Assembly (NCBI GenBank): GCA_003023725.1
Contig: PXYT01000018.1
Coordinates: forward strand, 1-61,364
Length of the DNA stretch: 61,364 nucleotides
Reading direction: 5' to 3'
DNA from: Sulfobacillus benefaciens
Lineage (GTDB): Bacteria; Bacillota; Sulfobacillia; Sulfobacillales; Sulfobacillaceae
Position 1 is the stretch's first letter; each line of letters begins with the position of its first letter. The notes beneath the pieces were generated by a model. The model had not been told where the DNA came from. It did not search any database and was given only the letters and a program-made list of their open reading frames with translations. The translations under genes and the position numbers were made by a program. Below are positions 1 through 9,122 of this stretch, one piece after another.

Positions 1-15
1 GTCTCGGCGCAGCGA

Positions 16-582
16 TCAAGGAGCCAGGAAGCTGTGGGGGCGACCCCGAAACCCCCACCTCAACCCCATCGGGGTTAGGTGGCGGGAGAGTTCATTGTAC
101 TCATCCTCCTCCCGCTTGAAGAGATATTCTTCAACCGCCACTCCGAGGAGTGCACGCAACTCGTCGGCACTGTCCTTCAACAGAAAATCTTGCAAGCCCT
201 CGATAACCAGAATTTCATGCTCCCACACGAAGGGCAAAATCGCAACCGTTATCCCGTCCACTCTTGAACCCATTCTGCCATCCTTTCGCAAGACGGCTAC
301 AGCACGGCTCAATACCCACAGTCTCTCCCCAGCGGAAAGGTAGCCCAACTCGCGTCGTATCAAGCGATGCAGCCACAATTCGCAATTGTTTTCGATAAAT
401 TCAGCAACTGCACGAGCCAAAGGATAGATGCATTCATCGGCCTGGTTTTGAGGCACCTCGCACCGTATCCAGTACAACCCGCATTGAGCATAACGTGTCA
501 TGGTCATTGCAGGATTGATCCAGGGTATTCGGGGAGCGGACAGGTAGCTTCCAATCATCCACCGCACTTTTATCCATCCCAT
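16..582 (-). CDS. YtxC-like sporulation-associated protein (putative)
   Basis: Protein of 188 residues. The C-terminal half, roughly residues 95-170, reads like the YtxC family of Firmicutes: an EGLQDF(L) segment followed by an acidic helix ending AVEEYLFKREEDEY, close to the family's charged tail. The function of YtxC proteins is unknown; they are named from Bacillus and are common in spore formers. No membrane segment or signal peptide is visible. GTG at 585 and ATG at 582 are adjacent start choices; I took the ATG, and neither has a strong ribosome site. It is divergent from the methyltransferase gene. The family call rests on motif shape only. Confidence is high that this is a gene and moderate for the name. 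Confidence 0.6.
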   Translation of the reverse strand: MGWIKVRWMIGSYLSAPRIPWINPAMTMTRYAQCGLYWIRCEVPQNQADECIYPLARAVAEFIENNCELWLHRLIRRELGYLSAGERLWVLSRAVAVLRKDGRMGSRVDGITVAILPFVWEHEILVIEGLQDFLLKDSADELRALLGVAVEEYLFKREEDEYNELSRHLTPMGLRWGFRGRPHSFLAP

Positions 583-763
583 CACTCGTTTTGTTTATGC
601 TACTATTTAGTATATTCACTATTCTGGTTTTCTATTCTTTCGTGGTCGCTTCCTATTTCCTTATGAGCTTTGGAGTGTATGGAACCTCAGGAGACAATGC
701 TCAAAACGATCGGATTCACCAACAAGTTGCCACGAGTCACAATCTAGGAGGGAGAGGAAAAAT

Positions 764-1513
764 TTGGAAACAGGTGATTCGCACCAAGATAGCGTGCAGA
801 AGTACTTCACCAAATATCATGGGGCTTACCGCACCAGTTCAAGTCATGCCACGGGAGAGGATTTGCACATCCTAATCGACAGCCTTTCTCTTCCCCCCAG
901 AAGTAAGGTACTGGACACCGCGTGCGGAACTGGTCACACTGCTGTAGCTCTGGCTGCTCTGGGTCATGACGTTGTCGGGATGGATTTGACCGACGCAATG
1001 CTCCAAGATGCCCGGGAACTGGCACGAAACCGTCACTTGACCGTCGAGTGGGTTCAAGGCGACGTGCACAATCTGCCATGGCCTTCTGATACTTTTCAGG
1101 CTGTCACATGTCGGCGGGCTGCACATCATTTTACCTCGCCAGCTCAATTTGTCAGGGAGTCTTTCCGGGTTCTCAAACATGGCGGTAAAATCGGTATTGC
1201 CGACATGACCGCACCCACTGAGGCCATCGATGCCCTCAATACTGTGGAAAGGTTACGGGATCCGTCCCATCAAAGAACTATGAGCGCCAATGAGTGGACC
1301 TCGCTTATGGTGGCGGGAGGATATGATATCGAATATCTCCAAGTTTGGACGGAATGTCTCGATCCTCACGATTGGCTCTACCCTGTTTCTTGGGATTCAA
1401 TAGAAGGTCGAGCCGTGATGAAAAATTTGTATGCAGAGACAATTTCACAAAAACTTTTGTATGAAGGGCACTTCGTCAAATATCGCATAGTGTTGGTTGC
1501 TAACAAGCCCTGA
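764..1513 (+). CDS. Class I SAM-dependent methyltransferase (UbiE-like)
   Basis: A 249-residue Rossmann-fold methyltransferase. SAM motif I (VLDTACGTGHTAVALA) lies near residues 46-61, the acidic end of strand 2 (GMDLTDAML) follows, and the post-motif segment RRAAHHF plus RVLKHGGKIGIAD are typical of the UbiE/Methyltransf_11 group. The substrate cannot be read from sequence. UbiE/MenG-type quinone methylation is possible because a menaquinone operon lies further along the window, but the protein lacks an obvious UbiE signature and could equally be a small-molecule methylase. The start is TTG at 764, chosen because an AGGAGGGAGAGG ribosome site sits just upstream (747-758). It is a single-gene unit ahead of the tRNA cluster. 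Confidence 0.8.
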   Translation: METGDSHQDSVQKYFTKYHGAYRTSSSHATGEDLHILIDSLSLPPRSKVLDTACGTGHTAVALAALGHDVVGMDLTDAMLQDARELARNRHLTVEWVQGDVHNLPWPSDTFQAVTCRRAAHHFTSPAQFVRESFRVLKHGGKIGIADMTAPTEAIDALNTVERLRDPSHQRTMSANEWTSLMVAGGYDIEYLQVWTECLDPHDWLYPVSWDSIEGRAVMKNLYAETISQKLLYEGHFVKYRIVLVANKP

Positions 1514-1540
1514 ACACACAGAACATGAATGGAAAATTAA

Positions 1541-1556
1541 AAAAGCCCTAAGGCAT
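1541..1556 (-). terminator. Weak terminator-like hairpin below tRNA cluster
   Basis: On the minus strand a short GCC-TTAG-GGC hairpin is followed by a run of six T. The stem is only 3 bp, so this is a tentative end for the Val-Cys-Gly tRNA transcript. Confidence 0.3.
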
Positions 1557-1560
1557 AACT

Positions 1561-1638
1561 TGGTGGGCGGTACAGGACTCGAACCTGTGAACCTCTCGCA
1601 TGTCAAGCGAGCGCTCTAACCAACTGAGCTAACCACCC
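1561..1638 (-). tRNA. tRNA-Val (anticodon GAC)
   Basis: Cloverleaf with a 7-bp acceptor stem (GGGTGGT paired with ACCGCCC), anticodon loop TTGACAT giving GAC, T-loop GGTTCGAGTCC, discriminator A and an encoded CCA. It is the last gene of a three-tRNA cluster. Its acceptor and anticodon sequence differ from the second valine tRNA at 6054-6128, which reads TAC. Confidence 0.95.
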
Positions 1639-1645
1639 ATGTTAA

Positions 1646-1720
<75 letters not shown>

Positions 1721-1739
1721 TTATCGCTAAGGCGGCAGA

Positions 1740-1814
1740 TGGAGCGGAAGACGGGATTTGAACCCGCGACCCTTGCCTTGGCAAGGCAATGCTCTACCAC
1801 TGAGCTACTTCCGC
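1740..1814 (-). tRNA. tRNA-Gly (anticodon GCC)
   Basis: Acceptor GCGGAAG pairs with CTTCCGC, anticodon loop TTGCCAA gives GCC, T-arm GGTTCAAATCC, discriminator U, CCA encoded. It is the first gene of the cluster downstream of the promoter at 1828-1856. Confidence 0.95.
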
Positions 1815-1827
1815 ATCACGCTCTGCT

Positions 1828-1856
1828 ATTATACCAAGGGTCACTTTCGTTTGCAA
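1828..1856 (-). promoter_or_regulatory. Sigma-A promoter of Gly-Cys-Val tRNA cluster
   Basis: Minus-strand TTGCAA, 17-bp spacer, TATAAT; the -10 box ends about 13 bp before the tRNA-Gly 5' end. It sits in the 44-bp gap between the tRNAs and the stop codon of the preceding dehydrogenase gene, so the tRNAs have their own promoter. Confidence 0.8.
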
Positions 1857-1858
1857 GC

Positions 1859-2719
1859 CTATTTGGGAGCGTAGTGATAAAAACCGCGACCGCTCTTCTT
1901 TCCCACATGCCCAGCCCTAACTAAGCGGCGCAATACCTGCGGGGCAGCAAAACGGTCGTCGTGAAATTCATTATAAAGATAATCCATTACCTCCAAATCA
2001 ACGTCAAGACCTGTAAAATCGGCCAATGTTAACGGTCCCATCGGGTGGTTGAGACCAAGCTTTACCGCTTTGTCGATGTCTTCCTGAGTCGCCACTCCCT
2101 CTTCCAGGATGCGCATAGCTTCGATAAATAATGGCATCAAAATACGGTTCACAATGAACCCTGGGGTGTCTTTCCGTACCACCACCGTCTCCTTGTTCAT
2201 TTGAGCGGCTAAGTGCTGTGCAAATTCCACTGTACGGTCGGCCGTATCTTCTCCTCGAACTAGTTCCACGAGTTTCATGACAGGAGCCGGATTGAAAAAA
2301 TGCATGCCAATCACAGACTCCGGCCGCTGGGTGACGCCAGCAAGTTCCGTAATAGAGAAGGATGAAGTATTCGTCGCTAAAATGGTCGATGGTGCAACAA
2401 GATCGCTTAACTGCCGGAAGACGGACTTTTTCACTTCCATAACTTCAACAACGGCTTCAATTACGACCTCCGCATCCCTAAATTTCTCGAGGGAACTTTC
2501 CTCGATATTATCCATAGTCCGCTCCATGTCACTTCGACTGATTTGCTCACGGTCAAGAGCCCTAGTCAGTCGTTGTCGAATCTTCGCGAGTCCCGATTTA
2601 ACGGCATCCGTTTGATTGTCATAGAGCAAGACATGAATATTATTCCGGGCTGCTAATTGGGCAATCCCGGCACCCATCGTACCCGCTCCGACTACACCTA
2701 GTGTTTTTACTGTTTCCAT
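1859..2719 (-). CDS. hbd: 3-hydroxybutyryl-CoA dehydrogenase
   Basis: A 286-residue enzyme of usual family length that oxidises (S)-3-hydroxyacyl-CoA with NAD, or reduces the reverse substrate. The N-terminal NAD site GVVGAGTMGAGIAQ is at residues 8-21. The segment NTSSFSITELA and catalytic GMHFFNPAPVMKLVE (His and Glu of the dyad) follow, and the C-terminal domain carries PGFIVNRI and a final GRGFY(H)Y. Homologues are called Hbd, PaaH or MmgB. The stop is next to a tRNA promoter and the start is 30 bp after fabI. With etfAB and the FeS quinone reductase elsewhere in the window it fits fatty-acid or polyhydroxybutyrate-type acyl-CoA turnover; direction of flux cannot be told. Confidence 0.92.
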   Translation of the reverse strand: METVKTLGVVGAGTMGAGIAQLAARNNIHVLLYDNQTDAVKSGLAKIRQRLTRALDREQISRSDMERTMDNIEESSLEKFRDAEVVIEAVVEVMEVKKSVFRQLSDLVAPSTILATNTSSFSITELAGVTQRPESVIGMHFFNPAPVMKLVELVRGEDTADRTVEFAQHLAAQMNKETVVVRKDTPGFIVNRILMPLFIEAMRILEEGVATQEDIDKAVKLGLNHPMGPLTLADFTGLDVDLEVMDYLYNEFHDDRFAAPQVLRRLVRAGHVGKKSGRGFYHYAPK

Positions 2720-2749
2720 TAAATAATCCTTCCTCCCCCAAATTAAAAG

Positions 2750-3526
2750 TCACCCCATGATGTGTGAACCGCTGTCCACAAACAAAATATGACCCGTAAT
2801 ATGACGGGCCCAGTCTGATGATAAAAATACCGCGGCATTTCCCACATCATCCGTCGAAATGTTCTCAGGTATTGGCGCCCTTTCCTCTGTACTGTGCAAG
2901 GCTTGCGAGATTCCCTTGACTCCGGCCGCTGCCAATGTTTTCACAGGTCCCGCCGAAATGGCGTTCACGCGAATATGTTCCTTTCCTAAATCAAACGCCA
3001 AATACCGAATGGATGATTCCAAGGCGGCCTTGGCAACACCCATAACGTTGTAATTCGGCATCACACGGGTAGAACCCTGATAGGTCATCGCCACAATACT
3101 GCCTCCTCCGGCCTTTGTCATCGAAGGATATACAGCGCGGGTCAGTTCAGTCAGGGAATACGCACTCACTGTTAGTGCCATTACAAACCCGTCTCGCTTG
3201 GTATCTAAAAATCGGCCTTCCAAGTCAGTACGATCGGCATAGGCTATAGAATGAACCAGAATATCAATACCCTTAGGGGCCATGGCCTCCAAGTCGTTTG
3301 CAAATGCTGTCATTGACTCATCGTTGCTCACATCCAATAATAACGACTTTACCGGCGCATCGACATCATCCAATAACTTGTCCAAATTTTCTTTAAACCG
3401 TTCGTTCTGATAGGTGACAATCAAGCTCGCCCCTTCACGCAAATACGCACGAGCAATACCCCATGCAATACTTCTCTTATTGGCAATGCCCGTGACCACT
3501 GCCACTTTTCCTTCTAATAAACCCAA
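2750..3526 (-). CDS. fabI: Enoyl-[acyl-carrier-protein] reductase (NADH), FabI
   Basis: A 258-residue short-chain dehydrogenase of the FabI subtype, which reduces trans-2-enoyl-ACP in the last step of each fatty-acid elongation cycle. FabI hallmarks are GIANKRSIAWGIA in the nucleotide site near residue 13, VHSIAYA near residue 92, and the spaced catalytic Tyr-Tyr-Lys in TYQGSTRVMPNYNVMGVAKA. The final GHILFVDSGSHIMG is typical. The start is TTG at 3526 behind a weak AGGGG site. It probably forms a two-gene unit with the hydroxyacyl-CoA dehydrogenase 30 bp downstream. Being a FabI, it predicts triclosan/isoniazid-type inhibitor binding known for the family. Confidence 0.95.
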   Translation of the reverse strand: MGLLEGKVAVVTGIANKRSIAWGIARAYLREGASLIVTYQNERFKENLDKLLDDVDAPVKSLLLDVSNDESMTAFANDLEAMAPKGIDILVHSIAYADRTDLEGRFLDTKRDGFVMALTVSAYSLTELTRAVYPSMTKAGGGSIVAMTYQGSTRVMPNYNVMGVAKAALESSIRYLAFDLGKEHIRVNAISAGPVKTLAAAGVKGISQALHSTEERAPIPENISTDDVGNAAVFLSSDWARHITGHILFVDSGSHIMG

Positions 3527-3620
3527 AGGTTACCCCTGCCTTTCATAGTCTTTCAGTTTGGTGAAATTACGCTTCTTTACGGATCACAGAGATCCCGAAT
3601 TTTGCCATTATCATACCCCA

Positions 3621-4601
3621 TCATTGTGGTTCCGGCCATAACTCCGGAATAAGCAGGTCCAAAGGTTTTTTCCCATCGAGAAAGGCTGCAATATTCCGCC
3701 AGGCCCGTTCAGCCATGGCCGTTCTCGTTTCAACGGTGGCTGAGCCAATGTGCGGTAACAGTGTGACTTGCGGCAACATCCGTAATTCTGATGCGGCAGA
3801 TAAAGGTTCCTTTTCAAAAACGTCTAGTCCTGCACCTGCCAGCTTCCCTGCTTTTAGTGCTCGAATCACAGCGTTCTCATCAACCACGGCACCCCGTGCT
3901 GTGTTGATCAGAACCGCCGTCGAACGCATTTGGGATAGAGCTTTATCGTCAATCAGGTGAAAGCTCTCCGCGTTCAACGGGACATGGAGTGAAACAATAT
4001 CAGAAGTGGTTAAGAGTTCCTCCCACGATACCTGCCGCACACCGCCAGGCAGTGTATTGAGCCTTCGCCGCGTAAATACGACAACATTCATACCAAACAC
4101 TACCGCACGGCGCATGACCGCTTGGGCAATCCGTCCAAATCCCACAAGTCCCAAGGTTTTTCCCACGCACTCAGATCCCAAAAATGCATCCGGTTCCCAG
4201 CCTTTCCACTGATTATGACGTAATGCATCCTCCGCGAAACGAAGACGACGCATGACCATGAGCATTAGAGCCACAGTCAATTCGGCAGTGGATTCAGTAA
4301 GAACATCCGGTGTATTGGTCGCCAGCACTTTCCTCCGTTTTAACTCTTCCAGGTCGAAATTGTCATAACCCACTGCCATATTGCTGACAATCTTGAGACG
4401 CAGAGCCCTATCCAATACTTCTCGGTCCACCGTCTCCGTCAACATTGTGATCATGGCATCGGCATCTGTTGCCCAATCAAGGAACTGGCGTCGGGAAATG
4501 GTTCCGGGTTCGCTCCAATACTTCACGGTCAAGTCTGGACGTTCCCGGAGTATGTGATCAATTACCCGTGGATTAATCCGCCCTGTAACCGCCAATTGCA
4601 T
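3621..4601 (-). CDS. D-2-hydroxyacid dehydrogenase (glyoxylate/hydroxypyruvate reductase-like)
   Basis: A 326-residue NAD(P)-dependent enzyme of the D-isomer-specific 2-hydroxyacid dehydrogenase family. The nucleotide site GLVGFGRIAQAV lies near residues 150-161. The three catalytic residues are present: Arg in NTARGAVVDE, the following Glu in FEKEP, and His in LPHIGSAT. The best match by shape is GyaR/GhrB glyoxylate or hydroxypyruvate reductase. Phosphoglycerate dehydrogenase is less likely because there is no C-terminal ACT domain. The ATG start has a GGGGAGAG ribosome site a few bases upstream. It is separated from fabI by 94 bp and may be transcribed alone. Confidence 0.85.
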   Translation of the reverse strand: MQLAVTGRINPRVIDHILRERPDLTVKYWSEPGTISRRQFLDWATDADAMITMLTETVDREVLDRALRLKIVSNMAVGYDNFDLEELKRRKVLATNTPDVLTESTAELTVALMLMVMRRLRFAEDALRHNQWKGWEPDAFLGSECVGKTLGLVGFGRIAQAVMRRAVVFGMNVVVFTRRRLNTLPGGVRQVSWEELLTTSDIVSLHVPLNAESFHLIDDKALSQMRSTAVLINTARGAVVDENAVIRALKAGKLAGAGLDVFEKEPLSAASELRMLPQVTLLPHIGSATVETRTAMAERAWRNIAAFLDGKKPLDLLIPELWPEPQ

Positions 4602-5843
4602 GTCTCTCCCCCTCTCGCCAACCCCAATTCACTCAATTAGTGATTTGAAACCCTAAGGGTCTCGCTTCAACGAACCCATCGCACAATGCATAACCATCAT
4701 AAAAATCACAGCGAAACTTGTCACCATAACTTTTTAAGTTATATTCATGTCCTCAGGTACGATTCAGTCGACAATATCAATGCTACCAGATGGAGTCAGC
4801 CATCGCCGGAAAACTTCTAGCGGAAAACAGATGAGTTTTGGGATTGAGAGAATAGCCACAGCAGCGTCTCCGGGAAACAACGCCGGAATCAATTTTTCCG
4901 AGGCCAAGTGATGTCGGACTTCCGACCGTCCTGTTTCCACAATAGACGCACCCATCAACCGTTCCTCTTCATAAAATTCCAAGAAACCTCTGTGCTCTCG
5001 TTAAAGCCCACCGCATGTTCGTCGCGCAAATACGATATGTTCCTGATACTAATTCCTAGCGACAAGACAGACAAAGAACAACAACAAACCGTTTCATTAC
5101 CCCAAGTACCGGCTCCTGGCCAAGAAGAAACTCGGTAGCCAGAAGGCATACGGCACCCTTTGAGTGGAGTGAACACTATTAGGGTCCTCACCTACAGCAC
5201 AGTGAAAGACATGCTGAAGATGGTCTAGTCGCTAGACAAGTCTGTCGACCGTTTCTATTGTTTCTGGAGCAAAACCTCAAAGAAGGGTTGGCACTTCTCT
5301 CGCTCTATATTTGAGTGCGCTGAACAAACGACGATGTCTTTCCTGGGAGCGTCCCTGGACCTCCGGCAGAATGGGGTAAACCCCATCTCCCAATACCCTG
5401 ATAGCGGCGTTTCTACAACAAGAGCTGTCTGGCCATCCATATCGCGCGGGGTTGCAGAAGTTTGGCATACCGCGGTACGGACGTATTGGGAGGTGTACCG
5501 AAATCAATGATCAACACCGCGACGGCATGAGTATGCCCGATACTGTGTCCGCGCGGGTGCCATAACCGCATCGCTTGTGGCACAATGGGCAGTTAGCGTT
5601 CACGAAAGAAATGAGAACTTGCGGACCTCTTTTCGGACGTCTTCCAAGACTCTAACGCGACGGTAGAGGAATTCGACGACGACAGGAGGCATGTGCTTTT
5701 GCTGATCACTTATCCGCACAAAGTCGCGATTTCCCGAGAATAGCTCCGCTGTGCATCGTTCGACCATACATTGAGCGACCGAAGACCTCCGATTGACTTC
5801 CCACAAGGTGAGCGCCAATCAACGGGTAAACAAATTGATAGCA
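4602..5843 (-). other. Gene-poor 1.2-kb stretch, possible decayed coding DNA
   Basis: I find no convincing gene here. Short open frames occur on both strands in several phases. The best is a TTG-started 72-codon frame at 4764-4982 (minus) with a fair amino-acid mixture (ends LTPSGSIDIVD) and no recognisable family. A second open segment lies at about 5277-5510. The pattern of short, overlapping, unrecognisable frames suggests remnants of lost genes or a decayed insertion, but no terminal repeats or transposase motifs are seen. Confidence 0.4.
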
Positions 5844-5868
5844 CAAAAAAACCTGCAATCGTTGCAGG
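5844..5868 (-). terminator. Rho-independent terminator of Val-Asp-Phe tRNA cluster
   Basis: On the minus strand CCTGCAA-CGA-TTGCAGG forms a 7-bp stem with a 3-nt loop, directly followed by a run of T. It lies 12 bp past the CCA end of tRNA-Phe. Confidence 0.85.
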
Positions 5869-5880
5869 GGTCCAGCTCAA

Positions 5881-5956
<76 letters not shown>

Positions 5957-5963
5957 GATTTGA

Positions 5964-6041
5964 TGGCGGAGGCGACGGGATTCGAACCCGCGATCTCATA
6001 CGTGACAGGCATGCGTGTTAGGCCAGCTACACCACGCCTCC
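5964..6041 (-). tRNA. tRNA-Asp (anticodon GTC)
   Basis: Acceptor GGAGGCG pairs with CGCCTCC, the anticodon arm is CATGC-CTGTCAC-GTATG with anticodon GTC, discriminator G as expected for aspartate, CCA encoded. One G-T pair is in the anticodon stem. Confidence 0.94.
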
Positions 6042-6053
6042 GTTTTTTCAAAA

Positions 6054-6128
6054 TGGTGGGCGGAACAGGTTTCGAACCTGTGACCCCCTGCGTGTAAGGC
6101 AGGTGCTCTACCGCTGAGCTATCCGCCC
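6054..6128 (-). tRNA. tRNA-Val (anticodon TAC)
   Basis: Acceptor GGGCGGA pairs with TTCCGCCC, anticodon loop CTTACAC giving TAC, discriminator A, CCA encoded. Together with tRNA-Val(GAC) at 1561-1638 it covers all valine codons. Confidence 0.95.
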
Positions 6129-6149
6129 TCTCTAGGAGATGCGGGTTTT

Positions 6150-6178
6150 ATTATACTCTCTTTTTTGGCTTTACGCAA
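6150..6178 (-). promoter_or_regulatory. Sigma-A promoter of Val-Asp-Phe tRNA cluster
   Basis: Minus-strand TTGCGT, 17-bp spacer, TATAAT, with the -10 box about 20 bp before tRNA-Val. The layout matches the promoter of the first tRNA cluster (TTGCAA-N17-TATAAT). Confidence 0.8.
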
Positions 6179-6225
6179 CGAGAACAGATGAAAATCCCTC
6201 ATTACGGGAACAACAGAGTATGTCG

Positions 6226-7251
6226 TCACAGATTAACCCACCAGGCATAGGTTCCGCGGTGACTACCTTCCGGGATCGTGACCAAAATCCAATGATCTCC
6301 CATAAAGCCCAGTAAGTGGTACTCACTCACCTGAGAAAACGGCATACGCACTTCTAGGAATTGCCGATTCCCATACATCAAAAGGCTCCACGTTCCTTGT
6401 AAATTTTGGGCTAGAGTGGCTGATATGGTGCCTCCTTTGGAAAAACGTGGAACCCCCACCCATTTTAGGTGGGAAGAAACAGGATAATGGTGAACTTTTC
6501 CTCCGCTCCAAAAAAATGCCTGGTTAGAATTCCGGCCCAGAGCAGCAAAATAATGGCTGGAGACGCGAAGCTGGTCCAAACGCGGCAGCCGTATTCTGCC
6601 CCGCCCTTGCACCATCAGCTGTCCGTTCTTCAATGCAGTGGTTACAGTTTGGTTACGGATAATTCCGAAATTGTCAATCTGTTGCCCGCGTGAAGGAATA
6701 AAAGCAGGGTCAATGTGATTCGCTCGGGTCCACACATAAATTCCCCATCCTTGTTCGCCCTGGCCCAAAATAGCAGCGCTTTCGGCATCTTGTGCCCACA
6801 CAATTTTCTTGACTTGGGTCAAATTTGTACTTAGTGAGTGTCTGTCAGAGAGAGCGGGTTGTGAAAAATACAGTTGACGGTTACCTGGATCAATCCACAG
6901 AGCACTATCGGCGTTAGGAGAAGGGTAAACAGGCCCGCCGATGCCGAGCAAAGGGATATTTCCGGTTGTTAGCGCCACCTGCCACACTCCTGCCCCGGAT
7001 GGCTCGGGAACGTCAACCCAATTTAACGGGCGTTCATGACTGCTAATACCGATGCCCGTTGACCGCAATTGTATTGCGGCATCCGGAGTCACCAAGTAAT
7101 AGTTTCCATTACGGCACACCAGTCCGCCTGGCTGGCGGGTAACAGCCAGCCAGCTGGTTGTCTGCACTTGATGAGCTTCGGGAACTTTAGCCACGTAGAG
7201 CTGGGTCAGCACAAAAGCGAATAGTAACAACAAAGAAACGGGACGTCTCAT
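6226..7251 (-). CDS. Exported protein of unknown function, downstream of etfA
   Basis: I do not recognise this 341-residue protein. It begins with a clear signal peptide or membrane anchor (MRRPVSLLLLFAFVLTQL). The mature part is rich in Trp, Gly and short beta-like repeats such as AAILGQGEQGWGIYVW and FAALGRNSNQAFFW, as in beta-propeller or WD-like secreted proteins; this is only an impression. I chose ATG 7251 because AAGGAGG lies 9 bases upstream and the hydrophobic stretch then starts at once; the longer frame to 7302 adds an unlikely N-terminus. It follows etfA by 72 bp and may be cotranscribed with it, but a link to electron transfer is not shown. Confidence 0.75.
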   Translation of the reverse strand: MRRPVSLLLLFAFVLTQLYVAKVPEAHQVQTTSWLAVTRQPGGLVCRNGNYYLVTPDAAIQLRSTGIGISSHERPLNWVDVPEPSGAGVWQVALTTGNIPLLGIGGPVYPSPNADSALWIDPGNRQLYFSQPALSDRHSLSTNLTQVKKIVWAQDAESAAILGQGEQGWGIYVWTRANHIDPAFIPSRGQQIDNFGIIRNQTVTTALKNGQLMVQGRGRIRLPRLDQLRVSSHYFAALGRNSNQAFFWSGGKVHHYPVSSHLKWVGVPRFSKGGTISATLAQNLQGTWSLLMYGNRQFLEVRMPFSQVSEYHLLGFMGDHWILVTIPEGSHRGTYAWWVNL

Positions 7252-7323
7252 AGGGATATGCCTCCTTACTACGCTTATCCATATCCCTATGCCTGTCCTC
7301 AACGTTTCATGATGAAGAGGTGG

Positions 7324-8301
7324 TCAACTGATGGCCTTGATCTTGCGAACTTCTTCCGTCAGGAGCGGAATCACTTGAAATAAATCACCAACCACTCCAT
7401 AATTCGCCACCTTAAAAATTGGCGCTTCCGGATCATTATTGATGGCCACAATGTACTTCGAACCTGAAATACCCGCCAAATGCTGTATAGCTCCGGAAAT
7501 CCCCACCGCAAAATAGACTGTCGGGCTCACCACTTTCCCTGTTTGACCGATGTGGTAGGAGTGCGGGACCCAGCCATCATCAGCAACGGGTCGCGAGGAA
7601 CCCACCGCCGCCCCTAAAACTTCGGCCAATTGATCGAGTAATTTAAAGTTTTCAGGAGCTTTCAGCCCACGGCCTCCGGACACGATGATATCAGCCTCAG
7701 TCAGTTCTTTTACGCCACTTTGAACTTCTCTACGCTCAACAACCACGGCTCGAAAAGAATTGTCCGCAATGTGAGGAGGCCAGTCCAATACCTTGGGTTT
7801 TTTGGGATCAGGTATAGCCTTGTTGATATTGGGGCGCACAGAAAAGATTTGAATGGGGGTTTCAACAGCCACTTCGGCCAGTGCCTTACCTGCATATACA
7901 GGGCGGGTCGCGATCACGTGGTGGCTTGTGTCAGTTCGTAATGTTAGACAGTCGGTAGCCAACCCGGCTCCCAACAATTCAGCAACTCGCGGAGAAAGGT
8001 CTTTACCCCAGGCTGAGGCCGGGAACAAAATAACCGAGGGATCAATTTGCGGGACCAACGCCGCAATGGCGTCAGCAAAACCGTCCGAACTGTAGCGGGT
8101 GAAGGGTTCCTGTTCCCAAAACAAGACCTGATCCGCACCATACTCACCTAAGGTATCCAATGTTTCTGATGCACCAGTTCCAAATGTCAGCGCGGTAACG
8201 GTTCCCTGGTCCAATTCCCGGGCCACACTCAAAATTTCCGGGACCACGTGACGAACCTGACCTTGATTTTGATCAAAGATGACGAGTACCCCTTCAGACA
8301 T
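7324..8301 (-). CDS. etfA: Electron transfer flavoprotein alpha subunit
   Basis: The 325-residue alpha subunit of the FAD-containing heterodimer that collects electrons from acyl-CoA dehydrogenases. The N-terminal nucleotide-like domain begins [16 protein letters not shown]. The C-terminal FAD domain has the signature run from GRGLK near residue 205 through [33 protein letters not shown] and [13 protein letters not shown] 8301 is chosen over an upstream ATG because GAGAGGAG lies 8 bases before it. etfB ends 16 bp upstream, so the pair is an operon. The probable electron acceptor is the membrane FeS protein at 26333-28375. Confidence 0.96.
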   Translation of the reverse strand: MSEGVLVIFDQNQGQVRHVVPEILSVARELDQGTVTALTFGTGASETLDTLGEYGADQVLFWEQEPFTRYSSDGFADAIAALVPQIDPSVILFPASAWGKDLSPRVAELLGAGLATDCLTLRTDTSHHVIATRPVYAGKALAEVAVETPIQIFSVRPNINKAIPDPKKPKVLDWPPHIADNSFRAVVVERREVQSGVKELTEADIIVSGGRGLKAPENFKLLDQLAEVLGAAVGSSRPVADDGWVPHSYHIGQTGKVVSPTVYFAVGISGAIQHLAGISGSKYIVAINNDPEAPIFKVANYGVVGDLFQVIPLLTEEVRKIKAIS

Positions 8302-8317
8302 TATGTATGCTCCTCTC

Positions 8318-9085
8318 TCAAATAACCTTTGCTTGTTCATGTAACAATTCGGCAAGCTTCTTCGCTGTTTCTGCTGGTTCCCCAGTCAACACAGTCGGTT
8401 GGGGCCTGTCAGGCGGCGGACTTAACTGAATAAGCCGGATCCGAGGAGACGGATCAATGCTCAGAGAGTCCAAAGGAATCCGTTTCACTTCTTTTTTCTT
8501 GGCTTTCATTATGTTAGGCAAGGTGGGATAACGCGGTTCGTTCAGTCCCCGTTGAGCCGTAATGACAGAGGGAAACGGCAGTTCGACCACCTCGGTAGCA
8601 CCTTCCAGTTCCCGTTCCACACGCAGCTTGTTTTGGCTGTCATCTATATCGAGCTTAATAACAATACTCGCGTGTGGCAGCCCCAGGCGTGCTGCAAGCA
8701 TAGGCCCCACTTGAGCCGAATCGTCGTCGACCGCCTGTTTCCCCGTAATAATTAAGTCAAATCCTTCCTCCTTCACGACCTTTGCCAGGGCTTGAACAAC
8801 GAGCGACGGCTCCAGCATGTCCGCGCTCTCGATGATGACAGCCCTATCCGCTCCCATAGCCAATGACTGACGAACCGCTTCTTCAACACGTTTGGGACCT
8901 AAGGCAACTACGACGGTCTCCCCTCCAAATTTTTCCCGTATGCGCAAGGATTCCTCGACAGCGAATTCATCATAGGGATTAATAACCCATTTGATTCCAT
9001 CTTCCACAATTCCTTGCCCATCCGGCCGGATTTTAATCCGAGTTTCTGTATCTGGCACCTGCTTCACCATTACTAAGACCTTCAT
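8318..9085 (-). CDS. etfB: Electron transfer flavoprotein beta subunit
   Basis: The 255-residue beta subunit, partner of EtfA. It starts MKVLVMVKQVPDTETRIKI and contains NPYDEFAVEESLRI, the segment LGPKRVEEAVRQSLAMGADRAV and DLIITGKQAVDDDSAQVGP, all standard for the family; the AMP-binding residues lie in these parts. The start at 9085 is preceded by a GGGAGGG ribosome site; the longer frame adds 18 residues with no homology-like character. selA stops 37 bp upstream. Whether this is a bifurcating or a classical Etf cannot be decided; no partner acyl-CoA dehydrogenase is in the window. Confidence 0.96.
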   Translation of the reverse strand: MKVLVMVKQVPDTETRIKIRPDGQGIVEDGIKWVINPYDEFAVEESLRIREKFGGETVVVALGPKRVEEAVRQSLAMGADRAVIIESADMLEPSLVVQALAKVVKEEGFDLIITGKQAVDDDSAQVGPMLAARLGLPHASIVIKLDIDDSQNKLRVERELEGATEVVELPFPSVITAQRGLNEPRYPTLPNIMKAKKKEVKRIPLDSLSIDPSPRIRLIQLSPPPDRPQPTVLTGEPAETAKKLAELLHEQAKVI

Positions 9086-9122
9086 TGATGTTTTGCCCTC
9101 CCTGTTCTGAGAAAGTCCTGGT

